Of a stretch of 64,000 nucleotides of DNA, positions 17,044 to 25,099 are shown piece by piece; within the stretch, counting starts at the first letter, position 1, and the number at the start of each line of letters is the position of its first letter. The notes beneath the pieces were generated by a model that searched no databases, was not told the DNA's origin, and saw only the letters and a program-made list of their open reading frames with translations. Source of the DNA: Streptomyces tanashiensis (GTDB lineage Bacteria > Actinomycetota > Actinomycetes > Streptomycetales > Streptomycetaceae); the NCBI RefSeq assembly GCF_014648895.1, contig NZ_BMRZ01000019.1, positions 62,001 through 126,000 on the forward strand, written 5' to 3'. The translations under genes were made by a program, and so were the position numbers.

Positions 17044-18075
17044 ATGACCGACCTCCACCCCTTCATCGCGGGGCTCCCCAAGGCCGAGCTGCACGTCCAC
17101 CACGTCGGCTCCGCCTCGCCACGGATCGTCGCCGAGCTCGCGGCCCGGCACCCCGACTCCAAGGTCCCCACGGACCCGGAGGCACTCACCGACTACTTCA
17201 CGTTCACGGACTTCGCGCACTTCATCGACGTCTACCTGTCGGTCGTCGACCTGGTCCGCACCCCCGAGGACGTCCGGCTGCTGACCTTCGAGGTCGCCCG
17301 GGACATGGCCCGGCAGAACATCCGCTACGCCGAGCTGACCATCACCCCGTACTCCTCCACCCGCCGCGGCATCGACGAGCGCGCCTTCATGGCGGCGATC
17401 GAGGACGCCCGCAAGGCCGCCGAGGCCGAGTTCGGCACGATCCTGCGCTGGTGCTTCGACATCCCCGGCGAGGCCGGCCTCGTCTCCGCCGAGGAGACCG
17501 CGCGCCTCGCCACCACCGACGGGCTGCGCCCGGAGGGCCTGGTCTCCTTCGGCCTCGGCGGCCCGGAGGTCGGTGTGCCGCGCCCTCAGTTCAAGCCGTA
17601 CTTCGACCTGGCCCGGGCGGCCGGTCTGCACTCCGTCCCGCACGCGGGCGAGACGACCGGCCCGGAGACCGTCTGGGACGCGATCCGCGACCTGGGCGCC
17701 GAGCGCATCGGCCACGGCACCAGCTCCGTCCAGGACCCGGCGCTCCTCGCCCACCTCGCCGAGCACCGCATCGCCCTGGAGGTCTGCCCGACCTCCAACA
17801 TCGCGACCCGGGCCGTCGCCACCCTGGAGGAGCACCCGATCCGGCAGATGGTCGACGCCGGGGTCCTCGTCACGGTCAACAGCGACGACCCGCCGATGTT
17901 CGGCACGGACCTCAACAACGAGTACGCCGTCGCCGCCCGTCTCCTCGGCCTCGACGAGCGCGGTGTGGCCGCCCTCGCCAAGAACGCGGTGGAGGCCTCC
18001 TTCCTCGCCCCGGCGGGCAAGGCCCTGATCGCCGCCGAGATCGACACGTACACGAACGACTGGCTGGCGCGCTGA
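17044..18075 (+). CDS. Adenosine deaminase-family hydrolase, probably 6-aminodeoxyfutalosine deaminase
   Basis: 343 aa amidohydrolase. Metal ligands H17 and H19 lie in ELHVHHVGS, the later His and catalytic Glu are in VPHAGET, then GHGTSS and the Asp pair in NSDDPPMF. True adenosine deaminases read HVHLDG at the first motif; this one has HVHHVGS. I recall that Streptomyces and Acidothermus COG1816 members once annotated as adenosine deaminase were shown to deaminate 6-aminodeoxyfutalosine in the futalosine route to menaquinone, and this sequence looks like that group. The sequence itself shows only the deaminase family and the altered motif. A glycerophosphodiesterase gene follows after 19 bases. 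Confidence 0.8.
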   Translation: MTDLHPFIAGLPKAELHVHHVGSASPRIVAELAARHPDSKVPTDPEALTDYFTFTDFAHFIDVYLSVVDLVRTPEDVRLLTFEVARDMARQNIRYAELTITPYSSTRRGIDERAFMAAIEDARKAAEAEFGTILRWCFDIPGEAGLVSAEETARLATTDGLRPEGLVSFGLGGPEVGVPRPQFKPYFDLARAAGLHSVPHAGETTGPETVWDAIRDLGAERIGHGTSSVQDPALLAHLAEHRIALEVCPTSNIATRAVATLEEHPIRQMVDAGVLVTVNSDDPPMFGTDLNNEYAVAARLLGLDERGVAALAKNAVEASFLAPAGKALIAAEIDTYTNDWLAR

Positions 18076-18094
18076 CCGCGACGAGAATGGGGCC

Positions 18095-18778
18095 ATGCGC
18101 CCTGTCACTGCCGTAGGCCACCGCGGCGACCCGTACCGCGTCCGCGAGAACACCCTCCCCTCGATCGCCTCGGCGATCGAGCAGGGAGCGGACGCGGTCG
18201 AGATCGACGTCCGGCTGACGAAGGACGGGGTGCCCGTCCTCCTCCACGACGACACCCTGAAGCGCCTGTGGGGCCACGACCGACCCCTCTCCGGCCTCTC
18301 GCACGAGCTGCTGCGCGAGCTCACCGGCGACGGGGTGCCGACCCTCCGGGACGCGCTGCTCACCGCCGGGGACCACCGGCTGATGCTGGACCTGCCGGGC
18401 GGGAACGAGGACTCGGTCCGCGCGATCGTCCGTACGGTCCGCGAGTGCGGGGCCGGGGAGCGCGTCTACTACTGCGCGGGCGCCGTCGCCATGCTCCAGG
18501 TGCGGGCCGCCGACCCGGCCGCCGAGATCGCCCTCACGTGGACCTCGCTCGCCCCGCCCCGCCGGGTGCTGCTCGACGCCGTACGGCCCCGATGGCTCAA
18601 CTACCGTTTCGGCCTGGTGAGTCGGGAGCTGACCGAGCGGGTCCACCGGGACGGGCTCCTCGTCTCCGCCTGGACGGCGGACACCCGGCGCACCATGCGT
18701 AAGCTGATCGGGAACGGGGTCGACTCGGTCACCACGAACCGGGTCGACGCACTCGCCGCCGTGCTCCGAAGGACTTGA
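18095..18778 (+). CDS. Glycerophosphodiester phosphodiesterase
   Basis: 227 aa, a compact single-domain GDPD. Conserved pieces are HRGDPYRVRENT near the N-terminus, EIDVRLTKDGVPVLLHDD (metal-binding Glu/Asp and catalytic His) and a C-terminal WTAD...GVDSVTTN. It should hydrolyse glycerophosphodiesters to glycerol-3-phosphate and an alcohol. There is no signal peptide, so it is probably cytosolic. It follows the deaminase by 19 bases and overlaps an alternative TTG start of the next gene. Confidence 0.85.
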   Translation: MRPVTAVGHRGDPYRVRENTLPSIASAIEQGADAVEIDVRLTKDGVPVLLHDDTLKRLWGHDRPLSGLSHELLRELTGDGVPTLRDALLTAGDHRLMLDLPGGNEDSVRAIVRTVRECGAGERVYYCAGAVAMLQVRAADPAAEIALTWTSLAPPRRVLLDAVRPRWLNYRFGLVSRELTERVHRDGLLVSAWTADTRRTMRKLIGNGVDSVTTNRVDALAAVLRRT

Positions 18779-18780
18779 CG

Positions 18781-19560
18781 ATGAACGACCGGATCCGCAC
18801 CGACATCGCCCACAACGCCCGGGTGTGGAACTACTGGCTCGGCGGCAAGGACAACTATCCGGTGGACCGCGCGGTCGGCGACCAGGTCACCGGCTTCTAC
18901 CCGAGCATCGGCGAAGTGGCGCGCGCGGACCGGGCGTTCCTCGGGCGGGCGGTGACCCATCTGGCCGCCGAGGCGGGCGTCCGGCAGTTCCTGGACATCG
19001 GTACGGGCCTGCCGACCGCCGACAACACCCACGAGGTGGCGCAGCGGGTCGCCCCCGACGCCCGGATCGTCTACGTCGACAACGACCCGATCGTCCTCAC
19101 GCACGCCCGCGCGCTCCTGACGAGCGCGCCGGAGGGCGTCACCGAGTACGTCGACGCCGACGCCCACGACCCCGAGCGGATCGTGGCGGCGGCCGTGGGG
19201 ACGCTCGATCTCTCCCGTCCGGTCGCGGTGATGATGCTCGGCATCCTCAACTTCGTCCTGGACACCGGCAGGGCCCGGTCGATCGTGCGGACCCTGATGG
19301 CCGCGATGCCGTCCGGAAGCCACCTGGTGCTGACCCATCCGACGCTTGAGCCGGAGCTCGGCGGCGAGGGCAACAAGGCCGCGATGGCCTTCTGGAACGA
19401 GAACGCAACCCCGCCGATCACCGCCCGCACCCGGGAGGAGTTCACCTCCTTCCTGGACGGCCTCGACCTCCTGGAGCCGGGCATCGTCTCCTGCTCCCGC
19501 TGGCGCTCCGAGGAGGGTCCCGTGGTGGCGCAGTTCGGCGCGGTGGGCCGCAAGCCGTAA
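18781..19560 (+). CDS. SAM-dependent methyltransferase, DUF574 family
   Basis: 259 aa. The family opening HNARVWNYWLGGKDNYPVD is intact, followed by a Rossmann motif QFLDIGTGLPT and YVDNDPIVL. DUF574 (Methyltransf_19) proteins are abundant in Streptomyces, and their substrates are mostly unknown. The ATG at 18781 with GAAGGA upstream is preferred over the TTG at 18775, which overlaps the previous stop. Its own stop overlaps the ATG of the histidine kinase by one base (TAATG), tying it to the two-component system. Confidence 0.8.
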   Translation: MNDRIRTDIAHNARVWNYWLGGKDNYPVDRAVGDQVTGFYPSIGEVARADRAFLGRAVTHLAAEAGVRQFLDIGTGLPTADNTHEVAQRVAPDARIVYVDNDPIVLTHARALLTSAPEGVTEYVDADAHDPERIVAAAVGTLDLSRPVAVMMLGILNFVLDTGRARSIVRTLMAAMPSGSHLVLTHPTLEPELGGEGNKAAMAFWNENATPPITARTREEFTSFLDGLDLLEPGIVSCSRWRSEEGPVVAQFGAVGRKP

Positions 19561-20705
19561 TGCGCATACGGGGGATGCGGGAGCTGCGCTCCTGGGGGGC
19601 CGCCCATCCGTGGGCGGTGGACATCGGGCTCGCCCTGGTCGTGCAGGCGGCGATGACGATGCCGTTCGTGGTGCCGCGCGGGCCCGAGCTCGAACCGGCG
19701 ACCTGGCCGGCGTACGGGCTGACGACGCTCACCGTGGTGCCGCTGGTGTGGCGGCGGCGTGCGCCGATGGCGGTGCTGCTCGCGATCCTGGCGACGAGCG
19801 CGCTGTACAAGCTGGCCGTCGAGGGGCCGGGGCAGCCGCTGCCGTACACGGGTCTGGTGAGCGTCTACACGATCGCGGTGCTCGCGCCCTCGTGGCAGCG
19901 GATCGTGACGGCGGGGCTCATGGTGGTCGCGGTGCCGGCCTCGGTGTGGCTCAACACCCAGTCGGTGCGCGAACTCACCTTCTCCCTCTTCGTGTTCGGC
20001 GCGGCCTATGCGTTCGGGCGGCTGACCGAGGCCCGGCAGCGGGCGCAGACCGTGGAGGCGGAGCGGGCGGCGGCGCGCGAACGGGCCAGGATCGCCCGGG
20101 AGATGCACGACGTCCTCTCCCACGCGGTGAGCCTGATGATCGTGCAGGCGGAGGCCGGTCCCCTGGCCGTGCGGGCGGCGCCGGAGCGGGCGGAGGCGGC
20201 GTTCGAGGCGATCTCGGCGGCGGGCCGCGACGCCATGACCCAACTGCGCGGGATGCTGGGCGTGCTGCGGGAGGGGGAGGAGGCGCCGAGGGCGCCGCAG
20301 CCGGGGATCGGGGATCTCCCCGCGCTCCTGGAAGGGGTGCGGGCCGGCGGTCTGACCGTCGGGTACGCGACGGAGGGCGGGGTGCGGGCGCTGCCCGCGG
20401 CGGCCGGCGCGAGCGTCTACCGGATCGTCCAGGAGGCCCTGACGAACGTGGTGAAGCACGCGCGGGCCCGGGCCGTCGACGTCCGGCTCGTCCACGCCGA
20501 CGGTGTCCTGCGGGTCACGGTGACCGACGACGGACGCGGCCCGCAGGGCGGTCCGGGCGGGCACGGTCTGGTGGGCATCCGGGAGCGGGCCGGCGCGCAC
20601 GGCGGGACGGCGGAGACGGGCCCGGGCCCGGACGGCCGGGGCTTCGAGGTGCGGGTCCTGCTCCCCGTGGCGGAGACGGCGGGGACGAGGAAGGTGGGGG
20701 CATGA
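19560..20705 (+). CDS. Sensor histidine kinase, NarL-partner type
   Basis: 381 aa. Four or five membrane segments lie within residues 20-155 with no sizeable extracellular domain, then a dimerisation helix with the phosphorylation site H183 (REMHDVLSH) and a C-terminal ATPase domain (EALTNVVKHARA; TDDGRG; GHGLVGIRERA). This is the HisKA_3 class. The stop overlaps the response-regulator start (ATGA). The lack of an outer sensory domain suggests sensing within the membrane or cytosol. Confidence 0.88.
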   Translation: MRIRGMRELRSWGAAHPWAVDIGLALVVQAAMTMPFVVPRGPELEPATWPAYGLTTLTVVPLVWRRRAPMAVLLAILATSALYKLAVEGPGQPLPYTGLVSVYTIAVLAPSWQRIVTAGLMVVAVPASVWLNTQSVRELTFSLFVFGAAYAFGRLTEARQRAQTVEAERAAARERARIAREMHDVLSHAVSLMIVQAEAGPLAVRAAPERAEAAFEAISAAGRDAMTQLRGMLGVLREGEEAPRAPQPGIGDLPALLEGVRAGGLTVGYATEGGVRALPAAAGASVYRIVQEALTNVVKHARARAVDVRLVHADGVLRVTVTDDGRGPQGGPGGHGLVGIRERAGAHGGTAETGPGPDGRGFEVRVLLPVAETAGTRKVGA

Positions 20706-21406
20706 CGATCCGTGTGCTGGTCGCGGACGACCAGGAGCTGGTGCGCAGCGGCTTCGCGATGATCCTGGACGCGCAGCCGGACATCGAGGTGGTGGCGGAG
20801 GCCGGGGACGGGGCGGAGGCCGTCGAGGCGGTGCGCCGGCTCGCGCCGGACGTGGCGCTGCTCGACATCCGGATGCCCCGGACGGACGGCATCGAGGCGT
20901 GCCGGGCGATCAGCGCGGAGTCCGGCTGCCGGACGGTGATGCTGACGACCTTCGACACCGACGCGTACGTGTACGAGGCGCTGCACGCGGGCGCGAGCGG
21001 TTTCCTCCTCAAGGACGTGCGGCGGGACGACCTGGTGCACGCGGTACGGGTGGTGGCGGCGGGCGACTCGCTGCTCGCGCCGTCCGTGGCGCGGCGGCTC
21101 GTGGAGCAGTACACGGCGGGCGGGCCGCGCAGGACCGATCCCCGGCTCGACGTCCTCACGGGACGGGAACGCGAGACGCTGCTGCTGCTCGCCCGGGGCC
21201 TGTCGAACGCGGAGATCGCGGCGGAGCTGGTGGTCAGCGACCACACGGTGAAGACGCACGTGGGGAACGTGCTGGCCAAGCTGGGGCTGCGGGACCGCAT
21301 CCAGGCGGTCATCTGCGCGTACGAGACGGGCCTGGTCGCGGCGGGCTCTCCCCCGCCCGGGGGAGGAGCCGGCCCCGGTCTCTCCCCCGCGCCGGGGAGG
21401 AAGTGA
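20702..21406 (+). CDS. Response regulator, NarL/LuxR family
   Basis: 234 aa. The receiver domain has D9/D10, the phospho-acceptor D55 (LLDIRMP) and the conserved lysine in FLLKD. The LuxR-type helix-turn-helix is LTGRERETLLLLARGLSNAEIAAEL...VKTHVGNVLAKLGLRDR. A Gly/Pro-rich tail ends the protein. Partner of the overlapping histidine kinase; together they probably regulate nearby genes, with the 18-base palindrome at 21429-21446 a candidate target. Confidence 0.9.
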   Translation: MTIRVLVADDQELVRSGFAMILDAQPDIEVVAEAGDGAEAVEAVRRLAPDVALLDIRMPRTDGIEACRAISAESGCRTVMLTTFDTDAYVYEALHAGASGFLLKDVRRDDLVHAVRVVAAGDSLLAPSVARRLVEQYTAGGPRRTDPRLDVLTGRERETLLLLARGLSNAEIAAELVVSDHTVKTHVGNVLAKLGLRDRIQAVICAYETGLVAAGSPPPGGGAGPGLSPAPGRK

Positions 21407-21428
21407 CCGGCCGAAGACCGCCGGTGCG

Positions 21429-21446
21429 GGCGATCCGTGGATCGCC
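21429..21446. repeat. 18-base palindrome between the response regulator and serine hydrolase genes
   Basis: GGCGATCC and GGATCGCC are separated by two bases (GT). It could be a small terminator or an operator in front of the serine hydrolase gene. The loop is too short for a stable RNA hairpin without opening the inner pair, which slightly favours a protein-binding site. Confidence 0.4.
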
Positions 21447-21502
21447 ACAGGTCAGCAGGATGGAGCCATCGAGAACAACGGCTCACACCACCGGAGTTGA
21501 CC

Positions 21503-22675
21503 ATGAGGAAGTCCACCCGCACCCTGCTCGCCGCCGCCCTGGTCCTGGGCGTCGCGGCCGGCCCTGCGCTCACCCCGGCCTTCGCGGCGGAGCCCCCGCA
21601 GGCCGTGTCGCAGAGCTCTCAGGAGCGGAGCCCTGACCTGAGCGCGGTCATCGCCGGGCTCCCGCGCGCCGACGCGACGGCCGCGCTGGTCCGGGTCGGC
21701 GGCGCCGAGGGTTCCTGGCAGGGCAGTGCGGGCGTCCACGACCTGGAGACGAACGCCCCGGCGGACCCGGCCGCCCGCTTCCGGGCCGGTTCGGTGACGA
21801 AGGTGTTCACGGCGGCGACCGTCCTCCAGCTGGCCGCCGAGGGCCGGATCGACCTGGACCGGCCGGCCCGCGCGTACCTGCCGGACCTGATCCCGGGCCG
21901 CTACGCCCGGGTGACCGTGCGTCAGCTCCTCAACCACACCCACGGCATCCCGGCCGCCGACCTCCCCGGCGAGACCGTGGAGGAGTGGTACGAGAACCGC
22001 TTCGTCGTCCACACCCCCGAGGAGCTGGTCCGTTCGGCGACGGCGCAGCCGCGCGAGTTCCGGCCGGGCACGAAGCAGCACTACCTGAACATCGGGTACA
22101 CGATCGCCGGCCTGATCGTCGAGCGTGTCACGGGAGACTCGTACGAGCACCAGGTGGAGCGTCGGATCCTGCGCCCGCTGGGGCTGCGGGACACCTGTTT
22201 CCCGGGCGCGGACCCGGAGATCGCCGGCCCGTACAACCACGGGTACCAGACGATGCGGCTGGACGACGGCACGACGGGGCTGCGCGACGTCTCGGTGTGG
22301 GGGACGACGGACGGCTGGGCGGCCGGGGATCTCGTGTCGACCACCGCCGACCTGGAGCGCTTCACCCGGGTCCTGTTCAAGGGCGGTGTGGTGCGCGGTC
22401 CGCTCCTGGAGGAGATGTTCACGATCCCGAAGGTCCCGGACTTCACGTCCGGCGACCCGGCCGCGTACTCCGCCGGTCTGTCGATGAAGCGGCTGGGCGG
22501 GCGCGAGGTCTGGGGCAAGACGGGTGGCCGCTGGGGCTACAACGCGGCCATCGCCTCGACCCGCGACGGCGCCCGCACCCTCGTCTACAGCGTCAACTCC
22601 ACCGACGCCAAGGGCCAGCAGATGAACAAGACGGCCCTCGGCCTGATGGTGGCGGCCTACGGCCTGCCGGACTGA
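21503..22675 (+). CDS. Secreted serine hydrolase, beta-lactamase / DD-peptidase fold
   Basis: 390 aa. A Sec signal peptide (about 1-28, ending AFA-A) is followed by a class C-like penicillin-recognising fold: SxxK is S97-VT-K100 (GSVTK), YxN is in HYLNIGY and the KTG triad is GKTGGRWG. Relatives include D-alanyl-D-alanine carboxypeptidases and esterases; true resistance is not implied. The gene starts about 100 bases after the response regulator on the same strand and may be its target. Its last 19 bases overlap the convergent membrane protein gene. Confidence 0.87.
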   Translation: MRKSTRTLLAAALVLGVAAGPALTPAFAAEPPQAVSQSSQERSPDLSAVIAGLPRADATAALVRVGGAEGSWQGSAGVHDLETNAPADPAARFRAGSVTKVFTAATVLQLAAEGRIDLDRPARAYLPDLIPGRYARVTVRQLLNHTHGIPAADLPGETVEEWYENRFVVHTPEELVRSATAQPREFRPGTKQHYLNIGYTIAGLIVERVTGDSYEHQVERRILRPLGLRDTCFPGADPEIAGPYNHGYQTMRLDDGTTGLRDVSVWGTTDGWAAGDLVSTTADLERFTRVLFKGGVVRGPLLEEMFTIPKVPDFTSGDPAAYSAGLSMKRLGGREVWGKTGGRWGYNAAIASTRDGARTLVYSVNSTDAKGQQMNKTALGLMVAAYGLPD

Positions 22676-23187
22676 ACGGGGCGCAGGGCCTCCAGGCGCT
22701 TGATCAGCCGGCGCACGTGGAACAGCGGCAGGATGCCGATGACGCCGAAGGACATGTCGATGACCGACCACCAGAAGGGGATGCCCCGGAGGGGCCCGCA
22801 GATCAGGGCGAGGGGGATGATGCCGACGCAGGCGATCATGCCGAACTCGATGACCCAGATGTTGCGGACGGGGTCGCGGTAGGGCCCGTAGAAGGCGACC
22901 GCGATGACGAGGTGGGCGAAGGCCAGCCAGTCGGTGCCGTAGAGCAGGTACGGAGCCTGCTCGTCGGCGGACCGGACCCCCTCCTCGACACGGCCGATCC
23001 ACTCGGCGAGCCCGGGCAGGAGTTCGGCGACGGGCGCCGCCCAGCCGTCCAGGGCGGCGTCGAGGAGCCGGAGTTCGGTGACGAGCGGGAAGGCGGTGGC
23101 CCCGCTCAGGACCAGGCAGACGACGAAGGCGATCAGCCACACACGGATGCGCTGGAGAAGGGCTCTCGGCCCGTTCGTGTCGCTCAT
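22657..23187 (-). CDS. Small integral membrane protein of unknown function
   Basis: 176 aa from the ATG ending at 23187 (a GTG 15 bases earlier is possible). Four hydrophobic segments: WLIAFVVCLVLSGATAF, WLAFAHLVIAVAFY, FGMIACVGIIPLALIC and MSFGVIGILPLF. No catalytic motif is evident. It overlaps the serine hydrolase gene tail-to-tail by 19 bases and lies 63 bases downstream of the HXXEE gene on the same strand. Confidence 0.7.
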   Translation of the reverse strand: MSDTNGPRALLQRIRVWLIAFVVCLVLSGATAFPLVTELRLLDAALDGWAAPVAELLPGLAEWIGRVEEGVRSADEQAPYLLYGTDWLAFAHLVIAVAFYGPYRDPVRNIWVIEFGMIACVGIIPLALICGPLRGIPFWWSVIDMSFGVIGILPLFHVRRLIKRLEALRPVQSGRP

Positions 23188-23250
23188 GGGACCAACGTAC
23201 ACCCCTCTTGAACGTGTTCAGAAACGAGGGGTGGTCAGTTTTGATCGCGT

Positions 23251-23781
23251 TCAGAAACGGGCGGCGAGCCTGCGTCCCACCGCGTGCGAGACCACCGTCG
23301 CCCCGGCCGCCACCGCGAGCCCCGTCACCACTCCCCCGAGCCGGACCGGCCGCAGCACCCCGGCCCTCCGCAGCCGGCCGCGGGCCCACAGGGAGAAGGG
23401 GACGACGACGAGCGGCGAGGTGACCGAGCCGGGGGTCACGTCCCGGACGGCGGCGGCCTGCGCGAGGTGGACGAGCCCGTGCAGACCGAAGCCGGCCAGC
23501 GCGCCCTGATAGAAGGAGGACCGGCCGCCGGAACGCGCTCCCGCCGCGGCCGCCGCGCCGACGATCACCGCCATCACCCCGACGGCCGCGGCGAATTCAC
23601 GCTCGTCGACGCCTTCGGCCGCCCGCCACACGGCCTCCGGGACCCCGGGGAACCGCTCGCGCAGCCCCGGCAGGTTCTCCCGGAGCCAGCGCGGCCCGAA
23701 GGCCAGCTCCTCCGCGTCGTGCACGGCCCAGGCGAGGAACAGCCCATAGGTGGCGAGGGGGTTCACGTTCGATGTGGTCAC
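23251..23781 (-). CDS. HXXEE-motif membrane protein
   Basis: 176 aa from a GTG at 23781. Contains HDAEE near residue 21, which defines the HXXEE domain, and a second conserved HGLVHL further on; several hydrophobic helices carry these residues. The family is suspected to be membrane-bound with metal-binding His/Glu but has no proven role. It starts 12 bases after the second potD stop, so it is probably in the same transcript as the second aldehyde dehydrogenase and potD. Confidence 0.72.
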   Translation of the reverse strand: MTTSNVNPLATYGLFLAWAVHDAEELAFGPRWLRENLPGLRERFPGVPEAVWRAAEGVDEREFAAAVGVMAVIVGAAAAAGARSGGRSSFYQGALAGFGLHGLVHLAQAAAVRDVTPGSVTSPLVVVPFSLWARGRLRRAGVLRPVRLGGVVTGLAVAAGATVVSHAVGRRLAARF

Positions 23782-23793
23782 ATCCCGCTCAAC

Positions 23794-24981
23794 TCACAGG
23801 CCGACGATCGCGTTCCACCTCTTCGCGAAGGCCTGGCGCTCCTCGGCCGTGATGTCCCGGGCGATGGCGAGCCGGCTCCGCATGTCGGCGTCGGGGAAGA
23901 TCAGCGGGTCCTCGGCGAGCGCCACGAGCTCCTCGTCGCCGGAGTCCGCCAGGACGTTCTGCGCGGCGGGGACCGGACAGACGTAGTTGACCCAGGCGGC
24001 GAGGTCGGCGGCGACCTCGGGCTCGTAGTAGTAGTCGACGAGCTTCTCGGCGTTGGACTTGTGCCGGGCGAGATTCGGGATCATGAGGGACTCGGCCCAC
24101 AGCTCGGCGCCCTCCTCGGGGACGACGAACTCGATGTCCGGGTTGTCGGCCTGGAGCTGGATGACGTCGCCGGAGTACGCCTGGCAGGCGAGGACGTCGC
24201 CGGTGGACAGGTCCTTGATGTAGTCGTTCCCGGTGAAGCGCCGGATGTGCCGGGTCCGGACGAGCCCCTCGATCTGCTCGCACACGGCCTGGAAGTCGTC
24301 CCCGGTCCACCGGGTCACGTCGACGCCGTTGCCCAGCATGAGCAGGGCGAAGGACTCGTCGAGGCCGGAGAGCAGGGTGACCTTGCCGCGCAGGTCGTCG
24401 GCCCACAGCTCCTTGATGGAGCGCAGCTCCCGGCCGAGCTTCCTGCGGTTGTACGCGATGCCGGTGATCCCGGACTGCCAGGGCACGCTGTGCAGCCGCC
24501 CGGGGTCGAAGGCGGGCGACCTCAGCTGCGGGTTGAGGTTCTTCGCGACGTTCGGCTGGGCGGCGCGGTCCATCTCCTGGACCCAGCCGAGGCGGACGAA
24601 GCGGGCGGCCATCCAGTCGCTGACGACGATCAGGTCGCGCCCGGTCTCCTGGTGGTTCATGAGCGACGGGCTGATCTTGCCGAAGAACTCGTCGTTGTCG
24701 TTGATCTCCTCGGTGTACCGGACGGAGATCCCGGTCCGCTTCCGGAACGCGTCGAGGGTGGGCCGCCTCGACGTGTCGTCGTCATCGGTGTCGATGTACA
24801 GCGGCCAGTTGGCGAAGTCGAGCGTGCGGTCGCGCGCCGAGAGGTCACGGCCCGCCCGGTCGCCCTCGTCGACGTAGGCGGCGGGAACCCCGCACCCGGC
24901 GAGCAGGGCGGCGGCCCCCACACCGCCCGCGCCGCGCAGCAGGGACCGGCGGGACATGTACTTCCTGGCTGTCGCTCTCAC
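23794..24981 (-). CDS. Polyamine-binding lipoprotein, PotD-like (second copy)
   Basis: 395 aa from the GTG at 24981; a TTG at 25017 would add 12 residues. Tat motif SRRSLL (10-15) and lipobox cysteine C30 (LAGC). The mature domain has the PotD/PotF pattern (NWPLYIDTDDDDT, TGDVLACQAYSGDVIQLQADNPD). No permease or ATPase gene accompanies it, so it may feed the PotABC complex encoded 10 kb away or act as a sensor. It follows the second aldehyde dehydrogenase by about 120 bases. Confidence 0.85.
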   Translation of the reverse strand: MRATARKYMSRRSLLRGAGGVGAAALLAGCGVPAAYVDEGDRAGRDLSARDRTLDFANWPLYIDTDDDDTSRRPTLDAFRKRTGISVRYTEEINDNDEFFGKISPSLMNHQETGRDLIVVSDWMAARFVRLGWVQEMDRAAQPNVAKNLNPQLRSPAFDPGRLHSVPWQSGITGIAYNRRKLGRELRSIKELWADDLRGKVTLLSGLDESFALLMLGNGVDVTRWTGDDFQAVCEQIEGLVRTRHIRRFTGNDYIKDLSTGDVLACQAYSGDVIQLQADNPDIEFVVPEEGAELWAESLMIPNLARHKSNAEKLVDYYYEPEVAADLAAWVNYVCPVPAAQNVLADSGDEELVALAEDPLIFPDADMRSRLAIARDITAEERQAFAKRWNAIVGL

Positions 24982-25099
24982 CCGAGCAGCATCGCCGCCC
25001 GCCGCCGACCGGGGCAATGGACGGTCCGTCGAGCGACGGCGCGCGGCCCCGACACCCTGTCGATCAAGGTGCCGGGGCCGCGCGGGGGTCCGGAGGGGA

